The translations under genes and the position numbers were made by a program. From Haloferula luteola (lineage in GTDB: Bacteria; Verrucomicrobiota; Verrucomicrobiia; Verrucomicrobiales; Akkermansiaceae), in the NCBI RefSeq assembly GCF_014201715.1, contig NZ_JACHFD010000007.1:1-64000 (forward strand): a DNA stretch of 64,000 nt. The letters run 5' to 3'. Numbering within the stretch: position 1 is the first letter of the stretch; each line of letters begins with the position of its first letter. The notes under the pieces were generated by a model. That model ran no database searches and was not told the origin of the DNA. It worked only from the letters and a program-made list of their open reading frames with translations. This document shows, piece by piece, positions 55,401-63,400 of the stretch.

Positions 55401-55456
55401 CCGGGGTGGTGCCCGGGAAGGTCTTTGTGAGGGTCAAGGTGGTGCAGACCCAGTAG
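52448..55456 (+). CDS. large secreted protein with calcium-binding (thrombospondin type 3-like) repeats and a duplicated domain
   Basis: 1002 aa from the ATG at 52448, chosen because GGGGACGA precedes it and it gives a signal peptide (MKRGRWVGHGLTASMMVGLVHA); ATG at 52412 is an alternative. Layout: domain A1 (25-199), an acidic repeat region (~200-685) full of DxDxDG-type calcium loops, domain A2 (688-862) which is a near copy of A1, and a C-terminal beta domain with a FADWIAGYPG / ADGDGLANGLENFFGTDP element typical of PVC exported proteins. No PEP-CTERM signal is present. Probably a calcium-stiffened surface or matrix protein. Confidence 0.9.
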   Translation: MKRGRWVGHGLTASMMVGLVHAKQISVNYEKASSTPPLAATDSVGAIPALNWNNVVDLNHAITFVDNTGAATALTVALSAGYMDSWNTNFNANENLFGDKVVMGVDPQTLTLTGVPYASYDVIVYLSSWGSEVVDFSLDGGTTVVATLSNSYNPNNFSDGDEFTEGDTYIRLTGLTGDVVVTMDATSDELHLAGFQIVESVDGDADFDGLPDGWELSWPEVLDLTDLTGLLSGPGPGFGTGDFDGDLDSDLEEYTAGTDPTDAQSFVDTDDDGLSDKWEVSWVGNLTDLDGTLTAGSGPGSGTGDYDGDGFSDLEEFEAAFSSDPTNAASTPIDSDADGLSDAWEDEYFFGIDFTTGDEDYDGDYDTNAEEEMAGTDPTDADSFVDSDSDGLGDGWELAFAGNLTDLTGLLPAGSGPGSGTGDFDGDGYSDLEEFQFDPKLDPTSEVSTPLDTDADGLTDSWEETYFFYIGATTGDEDSDGDFDTNAAEEAAGTDPTDPASFVDSDGDQIGDGWEMAVAGNLVDLDGTLEAGSGPGSGTGDFDGDGFSDFEEYSADPFSDPTLAESTPTDTDGDGLADAWEWTYFGGIVAATGEDDSDGDYDSNLAEQAAGTDPTDPSDFVDVDGDGVGDGWEMAYVGNLTDLDGSKAAGSGPGAGTGDWDGDGASDLDEFRYGTDPLSGASIPVPVISVNYAKESSTPQLAISDVAGAVPVSRWNNVMDLDHNVTFMDSGGLATSLAVALSAGVMDSWNTVGTPDENLFSDKAWMGADPQTLTLQGVPYGTYDLYIYLSSWGNEVVEFSLDGGATVAATLTNTFTPNNFAPGDEYVEGDTYVKLSGLSGNVVVTMDATSDELHLAGFQIVQLTPGEASTFADWIAGYPGVGSMTGFEEDADGDGLANGLENFFGTDPSVMSPGLFGCSPASGGLSFHHYENASAATDGMASYEWSTDLTTWWADGASDGETSVDFVSSANDPEVGTTTVSATVSGVVPGKVFVRVKVVQTQ
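52520..53044 (+). repeat. duplicated 175-aa domain, copy 1
   Basis: Encodes the domain from ISVNYEKASSTP to HLAGFQIVE. It has the same length (525 bp) as copy 2 and most residues are shared, including LTVALSAGYMDSWNT / LAVALSAGVMDSWNT and VVVTMDATSDELHLAGFQIV. Confidence 0.9.
53246..54307 (+). repeat. three tandem 118-aa (354-bp) calcium-repeat units
   Basis: Units at 53246-53599, 53600-53953 and 53954-54307, each exactly 354 bp. Every unit begins VD[TS]D and contains two DxDxDG-type loops, the linker AGSGPGSGTGD[YF]DGDG, and ends AGTDPTD..SF. Partial units flank both sides. No indels between units, which suggests recent expansion or strong selection on length. Confidence 0.93.
54509..55033 (+). 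repeat. duplicated 175-aa domain, copy 2
   Basis: Encodes ISVNYAKESSTP to HLAGFQIVQ, the second copy of the domain at 52520-53044, on the other side of the calcium repeats. Confidence 0.9.
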
Positions 55457-55489
55457 GAATCAGCAACGGTTTTTCCAGGACACCAGACA

Positions 55490-55540
55490 TCGCTGCACTC
55501 GTGGGAGAGGGTTCTTCCTGCGGGTGCAGCGACTTGTTTT
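55490..55540 (+). terminator. probable terminator after the calcium-repeat protein
   Basis: A perfect 9-bp stem (55490-55498 with 55524-55532) with a long loop that can fold further, followed by CTTGTTTT. It lies 33 bp after the stop codon. Confidence 0.65.
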
Positions 55541-55617
55541 AGGGGTGATCGTCGAAACGCGAGGCCCACGAAGGACCGTTGTCTTGCGACTCTTGAAAAT
55601 AGACGAATCATCTCACC

Positions 55618-56198
55618 GTGAAGAGGAGGGATGATGATCCTGCGGAAGAATTTCGCGATGGATCCGGGAACTCGGGAAATCAACCATCTCTGCGCAAACG
55701 CGGAATCAAAGACGTTCGGAAGTTTCGATTTCGGATCGAAGAAAGTGAGCGGCCGGTGCTGGTCTCCAATGAGCTGGTTGAAATAGGAAGCCAGCAGGAT
55801 GGGGAGCTCGACGCTCCGGAATTCTGGGTCCCGGTCGGCTTCGACGGGGAGGCATACAAGATGGAAATGTGCGTTCCTCCGTTCCTATCCTTTTTTGGGA
55901 GGCCATTGCGCAATTCGAACGGGCCGCCATTGAGAGCGATGTCGAGACCAAGGATCAACTCAAGGACAGGAAAAAGAAAAAAGACGGACTTGCCGGGTTC
56001 GCAGGCAAGCTCAACGGCATGAGGTATGCCAAAGAGGTCGAGGCCAACGCGACGGTGCTCGCCGAATTTCGAGCCACCCGCCAGGACTTCGATGCCGATC
56101 CGAAGCTGTTGGTCATCGAGAACGGGACCGTCGATTTCGGATCGCTCCAGGTCGGAGAGCACGATCCCCGCGCAATGGCGACGGTCAAGGCAGGCTAG
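55618..56198 (+). pseudogene. frameshifted fragment of a phage/plasmid primase-like protein (D5 N-terminal type)
   Basis: Two overlapping plus-strand frames read as one broken protein: frame 1 from 55618 to about 55868 (..ELDAPEFWVPVGFDGEAYKMEM), then frame 3 from 55869 to the stop at 56198. The second part has the order typical of the N-terminal domain of P4/D5-type helicase-primases: a Trp-rich start, a KDQLKDRKKKKDGLAGFAGKLNGM helix region, then DFDADPKLLVIENGTVDF, which matches the family's D-x-D-P-x-L-L-x-x-x-N-G-T-x-D-L element, and GEHDPRAMATV. The helicase part is missing, so the gene is dead. Assignment is from motif recall and should be tested by a profile search. Confidence 0.5.
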
Positions 56199-56423
56199 GT
56201 AGAACATCAATCTGCATTTGCTCGGCGGACGCGCTCAACTCTCTCGGTGGTGCTCCGCCGATCCTTGTCGATCGGATGTGAGAAGCCACATTCCTCTCCG
56301 TTTTTTTCATTCGGAGAGCGTCTCCAAATGCTACCAAATCTTAACATTCGCCGCCACCATTTGTCCCGGCCGCTCAAATGGAGATCAGGGCCTACTGATC
56401 TAGAAACGATACATTTGGTTCGT

Positions 56424-57371
56424 TCAAAGTTCTTCATCTGGAGGCAACCTCAAAACCGACGGGTCCTCGTATTTTCTGCCGAACCGTAGAGCCTGGGCAT
56501 GATCGAAAGCATTCTGAATCAGCGGGAGGTTGCGCACATGCCTCTCTGAAACCGAGCCGACCAAAGCGTCGATGACTGTGGGATTTTCATCGTGGTCGAG
56601 CATGATGTTTCCTCGGTGGAGGTCAGACATCAGAAAGGAGGTCCCATCGACCCACAGCGCAACAACCACACGCCCTAGCCGCACGCGGCGGACCTCCACA
56701 CCCCGCATGGCATTAATAGCTGCTTCTCGAAGGCGCTCGAATTGGCGTTGATCGATCACTTTTGCTTGCGGTTGCTTTGCCAACAAGAAGTCGCCGCATT
56801 CGGTAAGGCCCACGATTTCAGTAGGGTGGGCACCCGCCTGATTCAGGAAGGCGAGTTTGATTAATGTGCTTTGGAGCGTCGCGTTCCGTGTCACAACCGA
56901 ATATCGCTCCTCCTCAGGTAGACCTGGGAAATCAGAATCGCTTTTCCTCTCTATCTCGAATCGCTTCCCAAGTGACCCATCCGGTCGTAGATCAAAGAGT
57001 TTGTAGACGACCCGTTGAGATTCGTCCAGATATGGTGCCGCTTCCGCACCTGATGGTAGCGGGATGAGATCGCCTCCAAACAGCAAGCCGTCAGATCCTC
57101 GTTGGAGACCAAGAGAGGAAAGAGGAATTAGCGGGACTTCGAAGTCTAACGCCCGTTGGGCAAAAGCGGCATTCCAAACATCAACCGAAATCGATTGCCG
57201 GGATGAAGGCGCTCGAGATGCTGCCAGGATTCCATTCGCTCGTTCTCGGTTAATGGCAGTGCAAGCTGCTCGCTGTCTCGAACAGAGTTCGGAAGCGCTG
57301 ATTGCAGTGGGGCGCCCCGTCCTGAAATCGTGGGAGAGTTGGCCGGAGAATTCTTCATCTGGAGGAAACAC
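56424..57371 (-). CDS. putative polyvalent protein kinase-like protein, mobile-element type
   Basis: 315 aa. The middle and end match the Kinase-PolyVal group described from phages and mobile elements: IPLPSGAEAAPYLDESQRVVYKLF as the N-lobe/ATP-side region, EIVGLTECGDFLLAKQP as the hinge region, and MSDLHRGNIMLDHDENPTVID as the catalytic loop (H-x-G-N-x-x) plus metal-binding Asp. Polyvalent proteins are delivered with or expressed by mobile DNA; the substrate is unknown. The extreme N-terminus (MFPPDEEFSGQ) mirrors the C-terminus (RLPPDEEL) because of a 15-bp direct repeat, so the real start may be further in, near residue 60. Codon use is less biased than in core genes. Confidence 0.6.
   Translation of the reverse strand: MFPPDEEFSGQLSHDFRTGRPTAISASELCSRQRAACTAINRERANGILAASRAPSSRQSISVDVWNAAFAQRALDFEVPLIPLSSLGLQRGSDGLLFGGDLIPLPSGAEAAPYLDESQRVVYKLFDLRPDGSLGKRFEIERKSDSDFPGLPEEERYSVVTRNATLQSTLIKLAFLNQAGAHPTEIVGLTECGDFLLAKQPQAKVIDQRQFERLREAAINAMRGVEVRRVRLGRVVVALWVDGTSFLMSDLHRGNIMLDHDENPTVIDALVGSVSERHVRNLPLIQNAFDHAQALRFGRKYEDPSVLRLPPDEEL
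56430..56444. repeat. 15-bp direct repeat, left copy
   Basis: TTCTTCATCTGGAGG, identical to 57351-57365. The two copies flank nearly the entire kinase-like gene, 921 bp apart. They may be remnants of an insertion or an ancestral duplication of a PPDEE-coding stretch. Confidence 0.6.
57351..57365. repeat. 15-bp direct repeat, right copy
   Basis: Second copy of TTCTTCATCTGGAGG, at the 5' end of the kinase-like gene. Confidence 0.6.
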
Positions 57372-57694
57372 GAAGGGTTTGATTATCGTGAACGGGAGGG
57401 AGTGTGGTGTGGCTGCGCTAATGTTTCAAGAACCAGTCTAGGCCGCTTTTTCGGTTCATAACCAATATGTGGGTTCTGGTCGGAAAGGGGTGCCACATAT
57501 TGCGGTGCGCAAATGAGCATACGTGGTTTGACGCGCCGATGTAGGCCGAGATGAAGAGGCATCCAAGGAGGCGATTGATTGCGCGAGAGGCTAGGTTCCC
57601 ACAAATCCCAAAATGGCCCAGAAATGGCCCGCTCAGTGGGGCCGGCTTGGCGTGACGTAAGTCCGGGATTCACGCAACCTCTTGAATAAGAGAA
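57372..57694. other. 323 bp between kinase-like gene and tRNA-Tyr, no gene recognised
   Basis: The only long frame (57383-57673, minus strand) is Pro/Arg/Ser-rich and unlike known proteins. A short tandem AAATGGCCCAGAAATGGCCC lies at about 57610-57630. This is the 3' side of tRNA-Tyr, where site-specific integrases usually insert, but no integrase remnant or repeated tRNA end was found. Confidence 0.4.
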
Positions 57695-57780
57695 TGGTGG
57701 GCAGAGAAGGATTCGAACCTTCGTAGGCTCACGCCAGCAGATTTACAGTCTGCCCCATTTGACCGCTCTGGTATCTGCCC
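57695..57780 (-). tRNA. tRNA-Tyr (anticodon GTA), CCA encoded
   Basis: On the minus strand the gene begins GGGCAGATACC and ends CTCTGCCCACCA; the acceptor stems pair over 7 bp. The anticodon loop is ACTGTAAAT with anticodon GTA, there is a long type II variable arm as expected for bacterial tRNA-Tyr, and the T-loop is GGTTCGAATCC. The 3' CCA is encoded in the DNA. Its 3' side faces the decayed mobile-element region. Confidence 0.96.
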
Positions 57781-57833
57781 TTGTCCCGGTCGGGGCCGGA
57801 GGTCTAGGGGGCGAGGTCGGCATTTGCAAGGGG

Positions 57834-57866
57834 AAAACGCATCGAAAAAGGAGGAGTTTTCGATGC
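57834..57866 (-). terminator. intrinsic terminator after the zinc-ribbon membrane protein gene
   Basis: A perfect 10-bp stem (57839-57848 with 57857-57866), an 8-base loop and, on the minus strand, a GTTTT tail. It begins 6 bp after the stop at 57873. Confidence 0.7.
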
Positions 57867-57872
57867 ATCGAA

Positions 57873-59465
57873 TCAGGCCTCAGGTCCCCATCCTCGAACG
57901 CGAACGTTTTCGATGACGAGGAAGCGTTTTCCAGAGGCCGTTTCCCGGCAGGAAAGCTGGGCCACGACAGGGACACCATCGCCAGAGATGAGATGCTGGA
58001 GTTCGGCGTCGTCTTTGGAATCGCCATGGAAAAGGGAGTCTAACAGGGTTTGGGCGAGGGAGCCTTCGCGGGCGAATCCGCCGAAGCTGCGGCCCTCGAT
58101 GGGGGCGGTGAGCTGGTAGGGGATGAAGCGTCCGTCGCCTTGGCCGCGCGGTTTGATTTGGAGATGGAATTCACCCTGAGAGCCGCGTCGGCCAGCGGCG
58201 AACTGGTAGAACCAGTCGTCGTGGAATTCGAGGAAGAGTCGCCCGTCGAGTTTCCATGAACCGTCGCGCTCGATCATGGGTACGGGGAAGCCTTTCGGGA
58301 GGGTGGGGGTGAAAACCTGGAAGAAGTGAAGACCGGGAAGGAGGATCGGGCCTTCGATCCGGGTGTAGGCGATGGGTCCGTCGGAAAGGGCTGAGGCTTC
58401 GGAAGCGAGATCGGAGGATTCCGGATCATCAGCAGATGGGGTCTGAGGAAGAAGGAAAGGCACCCGTTGGTCCCACCGAGGGGCATCCAGGAAGGCTTCG
58501 AGGGCAAGGCGGGAGGGGTCGGCTGATACCGGTGCGGCGGGAGCGGGATCGGGAAGAGGAGGCAGGTCGGGAAGCTCGGAGGCGCTGAGGTCGGGTAGCG
58601 GACGAGGAGGGTCTGCGGGAGATTTCCGATGGGTGGGTGATGAGGCCGCAAGGGCGGGCTCCGAGGAGGGGGGTGGTGGCGCGGGGACGTTGAGGGAGGG
58701 GCCTGGAGTGAGGAATATCGGAGATGCGGAGGAGAGTCTGGTGAGGGTCAGTGCCTGGCCGGCAAGCAGACCGAGCATGAAAAAGACCAGACAGGCGAGC
58801 AGCATCACGGCCCAGCGAAGGCGACCGAGAGCGGGGATTTCGAGGGTAGTGGGGATGGTGGTGGAGCGCGGAGAGGTGGCTGTTGCGGGCTTCGGTTCTT
58901 CGATGGGTTCCGGAGGTGCAGGAGCCGGTCGCGAGGGATCGAATCCTTCGAATGGGTGATCGCTTGAGGAGGGCGCCAGGGATTCGACGGGTGCAGGAAC
59001 ATTGGCTTCCGGTTCAACCGGGTGATTCGAAGGAGCGGGAGCCGGAAGGGGGGGAGGTTCGGGAGGCAAAGCCGTGTCGACCGCGGGCTCAATGGGTGCC
59101 GTGATTTCTGGGGCGACTGGTGGCGTGGAGATGGAAAGTTGGGCCGGCGTCTCGGGTTCGGCAAACGGAGAAGGCGGTGGTGGAGGCGAAGGAGGGCGAA
59201 AGAAGGGTCGCGGATCGCCTGGAGGAATGGGTTCCGATGACGGCGGTGGAGTCGGTAGCCCGCTGAACGGAAGGGAGGCAGAAACGTTGTCCGGAGGTCC
59301 TGCAGAAACGGGTGGGGTGGTGATGGGAAAGGGTTGGAATGGATCGAAGGGGGGGGCGGTGACTTGCCGGCCACAGCAGGGACAAGGGCCCGCGGTGCCT
59401 GCAGCCGTCGCCGGCACGTGCAGGCGGGACTGGCAGTAGGGGCAATGGAAAGTCAGGGGCGCCAT
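57873..59465 (-). CDS. zinc-ribbon, Pro-rich, single-pass membrane protein
   Basis: 530 aa. The N-terminus is a zinc ribbon (FHCPYCQSRLHVP ... CPCCGRQV, four Cys), facing the cytoplasm. Residues ~40-210 are very rich in Pro, Ser and Ala and likely disordered. One membrane helix follows (AVMLLACLVFFMLGLLAGQALTL, ~220-242), then another Pro-rich linker and a C-terminal domain of ~190 aa with DDWFYQFAAGRRG and a beta-rich pattern that I do not recognise. Zinc ribbon plus membrane helix is a frequent layout in PVC bacteria with no known role. Followed by its own terminator. Confidence 0.75.
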   Translation of the reverse strand: MAPLTFHCPYCQSRLHVPATAAGTAGPCPCCGRQVTAPPFDPFQPFPITTPPVSAGPPDNVSASLPFSGLPTPPPSSEPIPPGDPRPFFRPPSPPPPPSPFAEPETPAQLSISTPPVAPEITAPIEPAVDTALPPEPPPLPAPAPSNHPVEPEANVPAPVESLAPSSSDHPFEGFDPSRPAPAPPEPIEEPKPATATSPRSTTIPTTLEIPALGRLRWAVMLLACLVFFMLGLLAGQALTLTRLSSASPIFLTPGPSLNVPAPPPPSSEPALAASSPTHRKSPADPPRPLPDLSASELPDLPPLPDPAPAAPVSADPSRLALEAFLDAPRWDQRVPFLLPQTPSADDPESSDLASEASALSDGPIAYTRIEGPILLPGLHFFQVFTPTLPKGFPVPMIERDGSWKLDGRLFLEFHDDWFYQFAAGRRGSQGEFHLQIKPRGQGDGRFIPYQLTAPIEGRSFGGFAREGSLAQTLLDSLFHGDSKDDAELQHLISGDGVPVVAQLSCRETASGKRFLVIENVRVRGWGPEA

Positions 59466-59512
59466 GAGTGCGAGGGGTGAAGAAGACTTTCAGGTGGGTC
59501 GGCGACTGTCGA

Positions 59513-60160
59513 TCACGGGGCCCAGGAGATCTCCGGTGATGGGGCGGTGGTGGCGAGGGCGAAGGTGTGGCCTGTGAGGGAGGGATGGTGCGGGTGGTAG
59601 AGGGTAAGCTTGGCCAAGTCTTGGAGGCTTCCAGTGGCAGAGGAGTTGCCAATTCGAACCTGCTGCGGTGGGTGACTGAGACCAGTTCCGAGGCATTTCA
59701 GAGCCGCCTCTTTGCTGGTCCAAATCTCGATCAATCGATGTTCTCGGTCCGGGAGAGTGAGCGCTTGGATCTCGTGGATTTCTTCGGGATGGCAAAAGTG
59801 AGTCTCGCATCCGACCAAATCGCGGCCGCGGTCCGTGCGTTCGAGATCCACTCCCACAGGATGATCGTTGCAGATCGCGAGAACGCCGAGGTGGTCCGTG
59901 TGAGTGAGATTGAAGTGAAGTGGGCAACCCTCGAGAAAAGGTTTGCCCCAGTCGGCTTCTCTCCAAATGAGCTCACGAGGCGACATCGCCAGATGGGATG
60001 CGAGGTGGCGGCGGGTAAGGGCGCGAAATGCCCTCCAGCGCGCAGCGAGATGAGGGAAGGCAAATCGTCGCGCCCGCTTGGTCTCCTCCAGGCTCAGATC
60101 GCGGTGGGTGTCCTCTTCCCGAATGGATAGGGGGTCGAGCAAATGGAGCGTGACGGGCAT
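59513..60160 (-). CDS. 4'-phosphopantetheinyl transferase (Sfp/AcpT type)
   Basis: 215 aa from the ATG at 60160; the upstream frame to 60262 covers the intergenic region and is not native. The family core is complete: GVDLERTDR with magnesium-binding Asp105 and Glu107, and WTSKEAALKCLG (147-158) with the catalytic Glu-Lys pair; the N-terminal half has LHFNLTHTDHLG, the usual F-N-x-T/S-H element. It moves the phosphopantetheine arm from CoA to a carrier protein Ser. It is divergent from, and 247 bp away from, the polyketide synthase gene, whose carrier domain (Ser616) is the obvious substrate. Confidence 0.92.
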   Translation of the reverse strand: MPVTLHLLDPLSIREEDTHRDLSLEETKRARRFAFPHLAARWRAFRALTRRHLASHLAMSPRELIWREADWGKPFLEGCPLHFNLTHTDHLGVLAICNDHPVGVDLERTDRGRDLVGCETHFCHPEEIHEIQALTLPDREHRLIEIWTSKEAALKCLGTGLSHPPQQVRIGNSSATGSLQDLAKLTLYHPHHPSLTGHTFALATTAPSPEISWAP

Positions 60161-60273
60161 CGGTGCGACCCTTTGAAAATCATAAAATCTCTGTCGTGAA
60201 TGCTCAAAATGTACAAAAGGATTTCCTACGGGATGACGTGGGTTGCGCGGAAATATACGCAAATCACTGGGGA

Positions 60274-60324
60274 TGAGTGGTTAAACTTGGAGGGTGGTAA
60301 AATGCAGTGAGTGGCTAAATTCTT
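60274..60324 (+). promoter_or_regulatory. three direct repeats with exact 17-bp period upstream of the PKS gene
   Basis: GTGGTTAAA (60277), GTGGTAAAA (60294) and GTGGCTAAA (60311) start exactly 17 bp apart; the flanking positions partly agree (TGAGTGG in the first and third). They lie just upstream of a possible promoter, TTGTAA at 60323 and TAGGCT at 60345 with a 16-bp spacer, about 60 bp before the ATG. Spacing and sequence suggest an iterated binding site for an activator of the synthase. Confidence 0.5.
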
Positions 60325-60407
60325 GTAATACTGAATCATCAGGCTAGGCTGGCTGTGCGTTGCTCCCCCCTAGGGCAGCGTCTTACCCACCCTCATTTCC
60401 CCGTCCC

Positions 60408-63400
60408 ATGTCCCACCCCCAGCAGGTACCGGTGTGCCTTTCGGCCACCTTTACAGTCGATCCCCTGTCGCTTGTTTTGGAATCGTGGTTGGCCGCATTT
60501 GGTCTGACTGCAGAGGTAAAGATCGCAGGATTTCAGCAGGTTCATCAGCAGCTCCTCGATCCGGGTAGTTTGCTTTCCTGCAATCGGGGAGGAGTGAATG
60601 TGGTACTGGTCCGGGGGCAGGATCTAGCGGTGGGCACGCCAGCTCGCGGGCGTTCAGCGGCACGAGAGATTGGTGCCGCCTTGGCGGAGTCGGTGGCAAG
60701 AAATGGAATTCGTACTCTGGTGGTGGCTTGCCCCTGCCAACAGGCGCAAGTGGCAGAGGAGGTTTTCTTGGCGGAGTTAAGAGAGCAGGTGGGGGAAATT
60801 TCAGGGGCAGAGTTTTTGGACGCGTCTGCGGTGGCGCGACTTTATCAGGTTGAAGACGCTTACGACCTGGAGGCGGAGGTGGCGGCGGCGGTTCCGTATA
60901 CCGATGCGATGTATCGCGCTTTGGGGACATGGGTGTCGCGGCGCTTGCTGGCTGGTATGCGCAAGCCTATCAAAGTGATTGCGGTGGATGCCGATCATAC
61001 TTTGTGGACGGGAGTCGTGGGCGAGGTGGGTGCGTCCGGGGTTGAGGTCGGTCCAGCCCGTCGGGCATTTCAGAAGTTTCTATTGGAGTGCCGGTCGCAG
61101 GGTCATCTGTTGTGTTTGGTGTCCAAGAACCACCCCGACGATGTCGAAGCGGTGTTTCGGGAGCATCCGGACATGGTGATCGGTCGCGATGCCTTTGTGG
61201 AGTCGATGATCAATTGGGAGCCCAAGTCCTCGAATCTGCGGCAGATCGCGGCGCGGCTGAATCTGGGGCTCGATGCGTTTCTGTTCTTGGATGATAGCCC
61301 GGCGGAAATTGCCGAGGTGGCGGCAAATGCGCCGGCGGTGATGGGGGTGAGAATTCCTGAGAATGAGGCCGACTTGCCAGCGTTCTTGCAGCATCTCTGG
61401 GTGTTGGATCGGCATGACGCGAGTGCGGAGGACGTGCGGAGAGCGGATTTTTATCATGATGAAGCGCAACGGCGGGCATTGCGTGAACGCACCGGGAGTT
61501 ACGAGGAATTCATTTCCGGTCTGGATCTGCGCATGGAAATCGTTCCGCTGGATGATTCGAATTTGGGTCGTGCGAGTCAGCTGACCCGACGGACGAATCA
61601 GTTCAATTCCTGCCCGCGGCCGCGGGATGAGGCGAAGTTGCGGGAGAGCTGCCGGGGCATGGTGGCGCGTCTTGTCGAGGTGCGGGATCGTTTTGGCGAT
61701 TACGGTGCGGTGGGCCTGATGATTTTCCGCGAGGACGGAGGACGGCTATGGGCAGAGACTTTCCTGTTGAGCTGCCGAGCACTGGGCAAGGGGGTGGAGC
61801 AACGGATGTTGCGATACCTCGGGGATTTTGCGCGCGAACTGCAGCTTGAAGAGATCGCGATCTGGTTCAGCGATAGTGGTCGGAATCAACCGGTGCGCGA
61901 GTTTTTGGAAGGCTTGCCAGGACGTTGGGAGGATGAGCTGCGGATCATTCCTGCGGCCTTGGCTCGTCAATGTTCCCTGGTGCCCTCGGCGCTGGCAGGA
62001 ACTACGACGCAAGCCGTGGTAGGAGAGCCGGTCACCGATGCGGAGTGCGTTGCAATGATTGCGCATCAACTGCGCACGGCGGAGGCGATTGGTTCTTGGA
62101 TGGCAGAGCCCATGCGGCCACGGCCGGAGATTTCCGAGCGTTACGTCGATCCGGTGGGATTCGTCGAGGAACGGATTGCGGCGATCTGGGCCGGCGTTCT
62201 GAATGTGGAAAAGGTGGGTCGCCACGATCGATTTGTGGATTTGGGGGGCAATTCCCTGCAGCTGGTGAGAGTTCATGCTCAGGTGCAGCGGGAGTTTGGA
62301 AAGCCCTTCGAGTTGGTCCGGATGTTCGAACATCCGACTGTGGAAGAGCAGGCCCAGTTGGTCGTCGAAGAGGTCGAGCCAACTCCGACACCCGTGGAGG
62401 CGACCCCTGAGTTGGAGGGTCGAGAGGCTCTCGCGATCGTTGGCATGGCGGTGCGCTTGCCAGGAGCGAACACTCCTGAGGAGCTCTGGGAGAATTTGCG
62501 GGCGGGCGTTGAATCGATTGAGGTGTTTGATGCCGCGGGCGAGGAGGTCCCGGGTCCCTCGGACGATCCGGCGTTCGTTCGTGCGCGGGGCTTGTTGAAG
62601 CCGGAGTTGTATGAGGGGCTCGATGGGGGATTGTTCGGGATCCTGCCGCGAGAGGCGGAGATCATCGATCCCCAGCAACGGGTCTTTCTTGAGTTGTGCT
62701 GGGAGGCTTTGGAGCGAGGTGGCTATCGGCCGGATGCGGCTGAGGAAGAAGGAGGCCGTGTAGGCATTTATGCCGGCTGCTACTATGACACCTACCTTCC
62801 GCATCATATCCTCTCGGACCCGGAAATGCACCGTCGCCATTTGGCGGAGGCGCAGGTGGGGGCTCTGCAGGTCGAGTTTGGCAATGATAAGGATCATCTG
62901 GCGACCCGAGTTGCCTTCAAGCTGAACCTCAAGGGGCCGAGCTTGACGGTGCAAACGGCTTGTTCGAGCTCGCTCGTCGCGGTGGGACATGCGGCCATGG
63001 CTCTGCGGTCCGGGCATTGCGACATGGCCCTGGCGGGTGGCATCACCATCACTGTGCCTCAGAAGCGGGGCTATCACCACGAGGAAGGGGGGATGCTGTC
63101 GCGTGACGGTCATTGTCGGCCATTCGATGCGGAAAGTTCTGGGACGGTCTTCTCGAATGGTGGCGGAGTGGTGCTTCTCAAGCGATTGGCGGATGCGGTT
63201 CGCGATGGCGACACGATTCATGCGGTGATCCGCGGATATGGGCTGAACAATGATGGGGGTACCAAGCACAGCTATGCGGCCCCGAGCGTCGATGGCCAAG
63301 CGGATGCGATCCGGCGGGCGCATTTGGATGCGGGTGTGGATCCGCGGACGATCACCTATGTGGAAGCGCATGGGACGGCGACTCCGCTTGGCGATCCGAT

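Noticed and set aside
57610..57694. attL/attR repeat of the tRNA-Tyr 3' end
   Set aside because: No second copy of the tRNA 3' end was found between 55457 and 57690.
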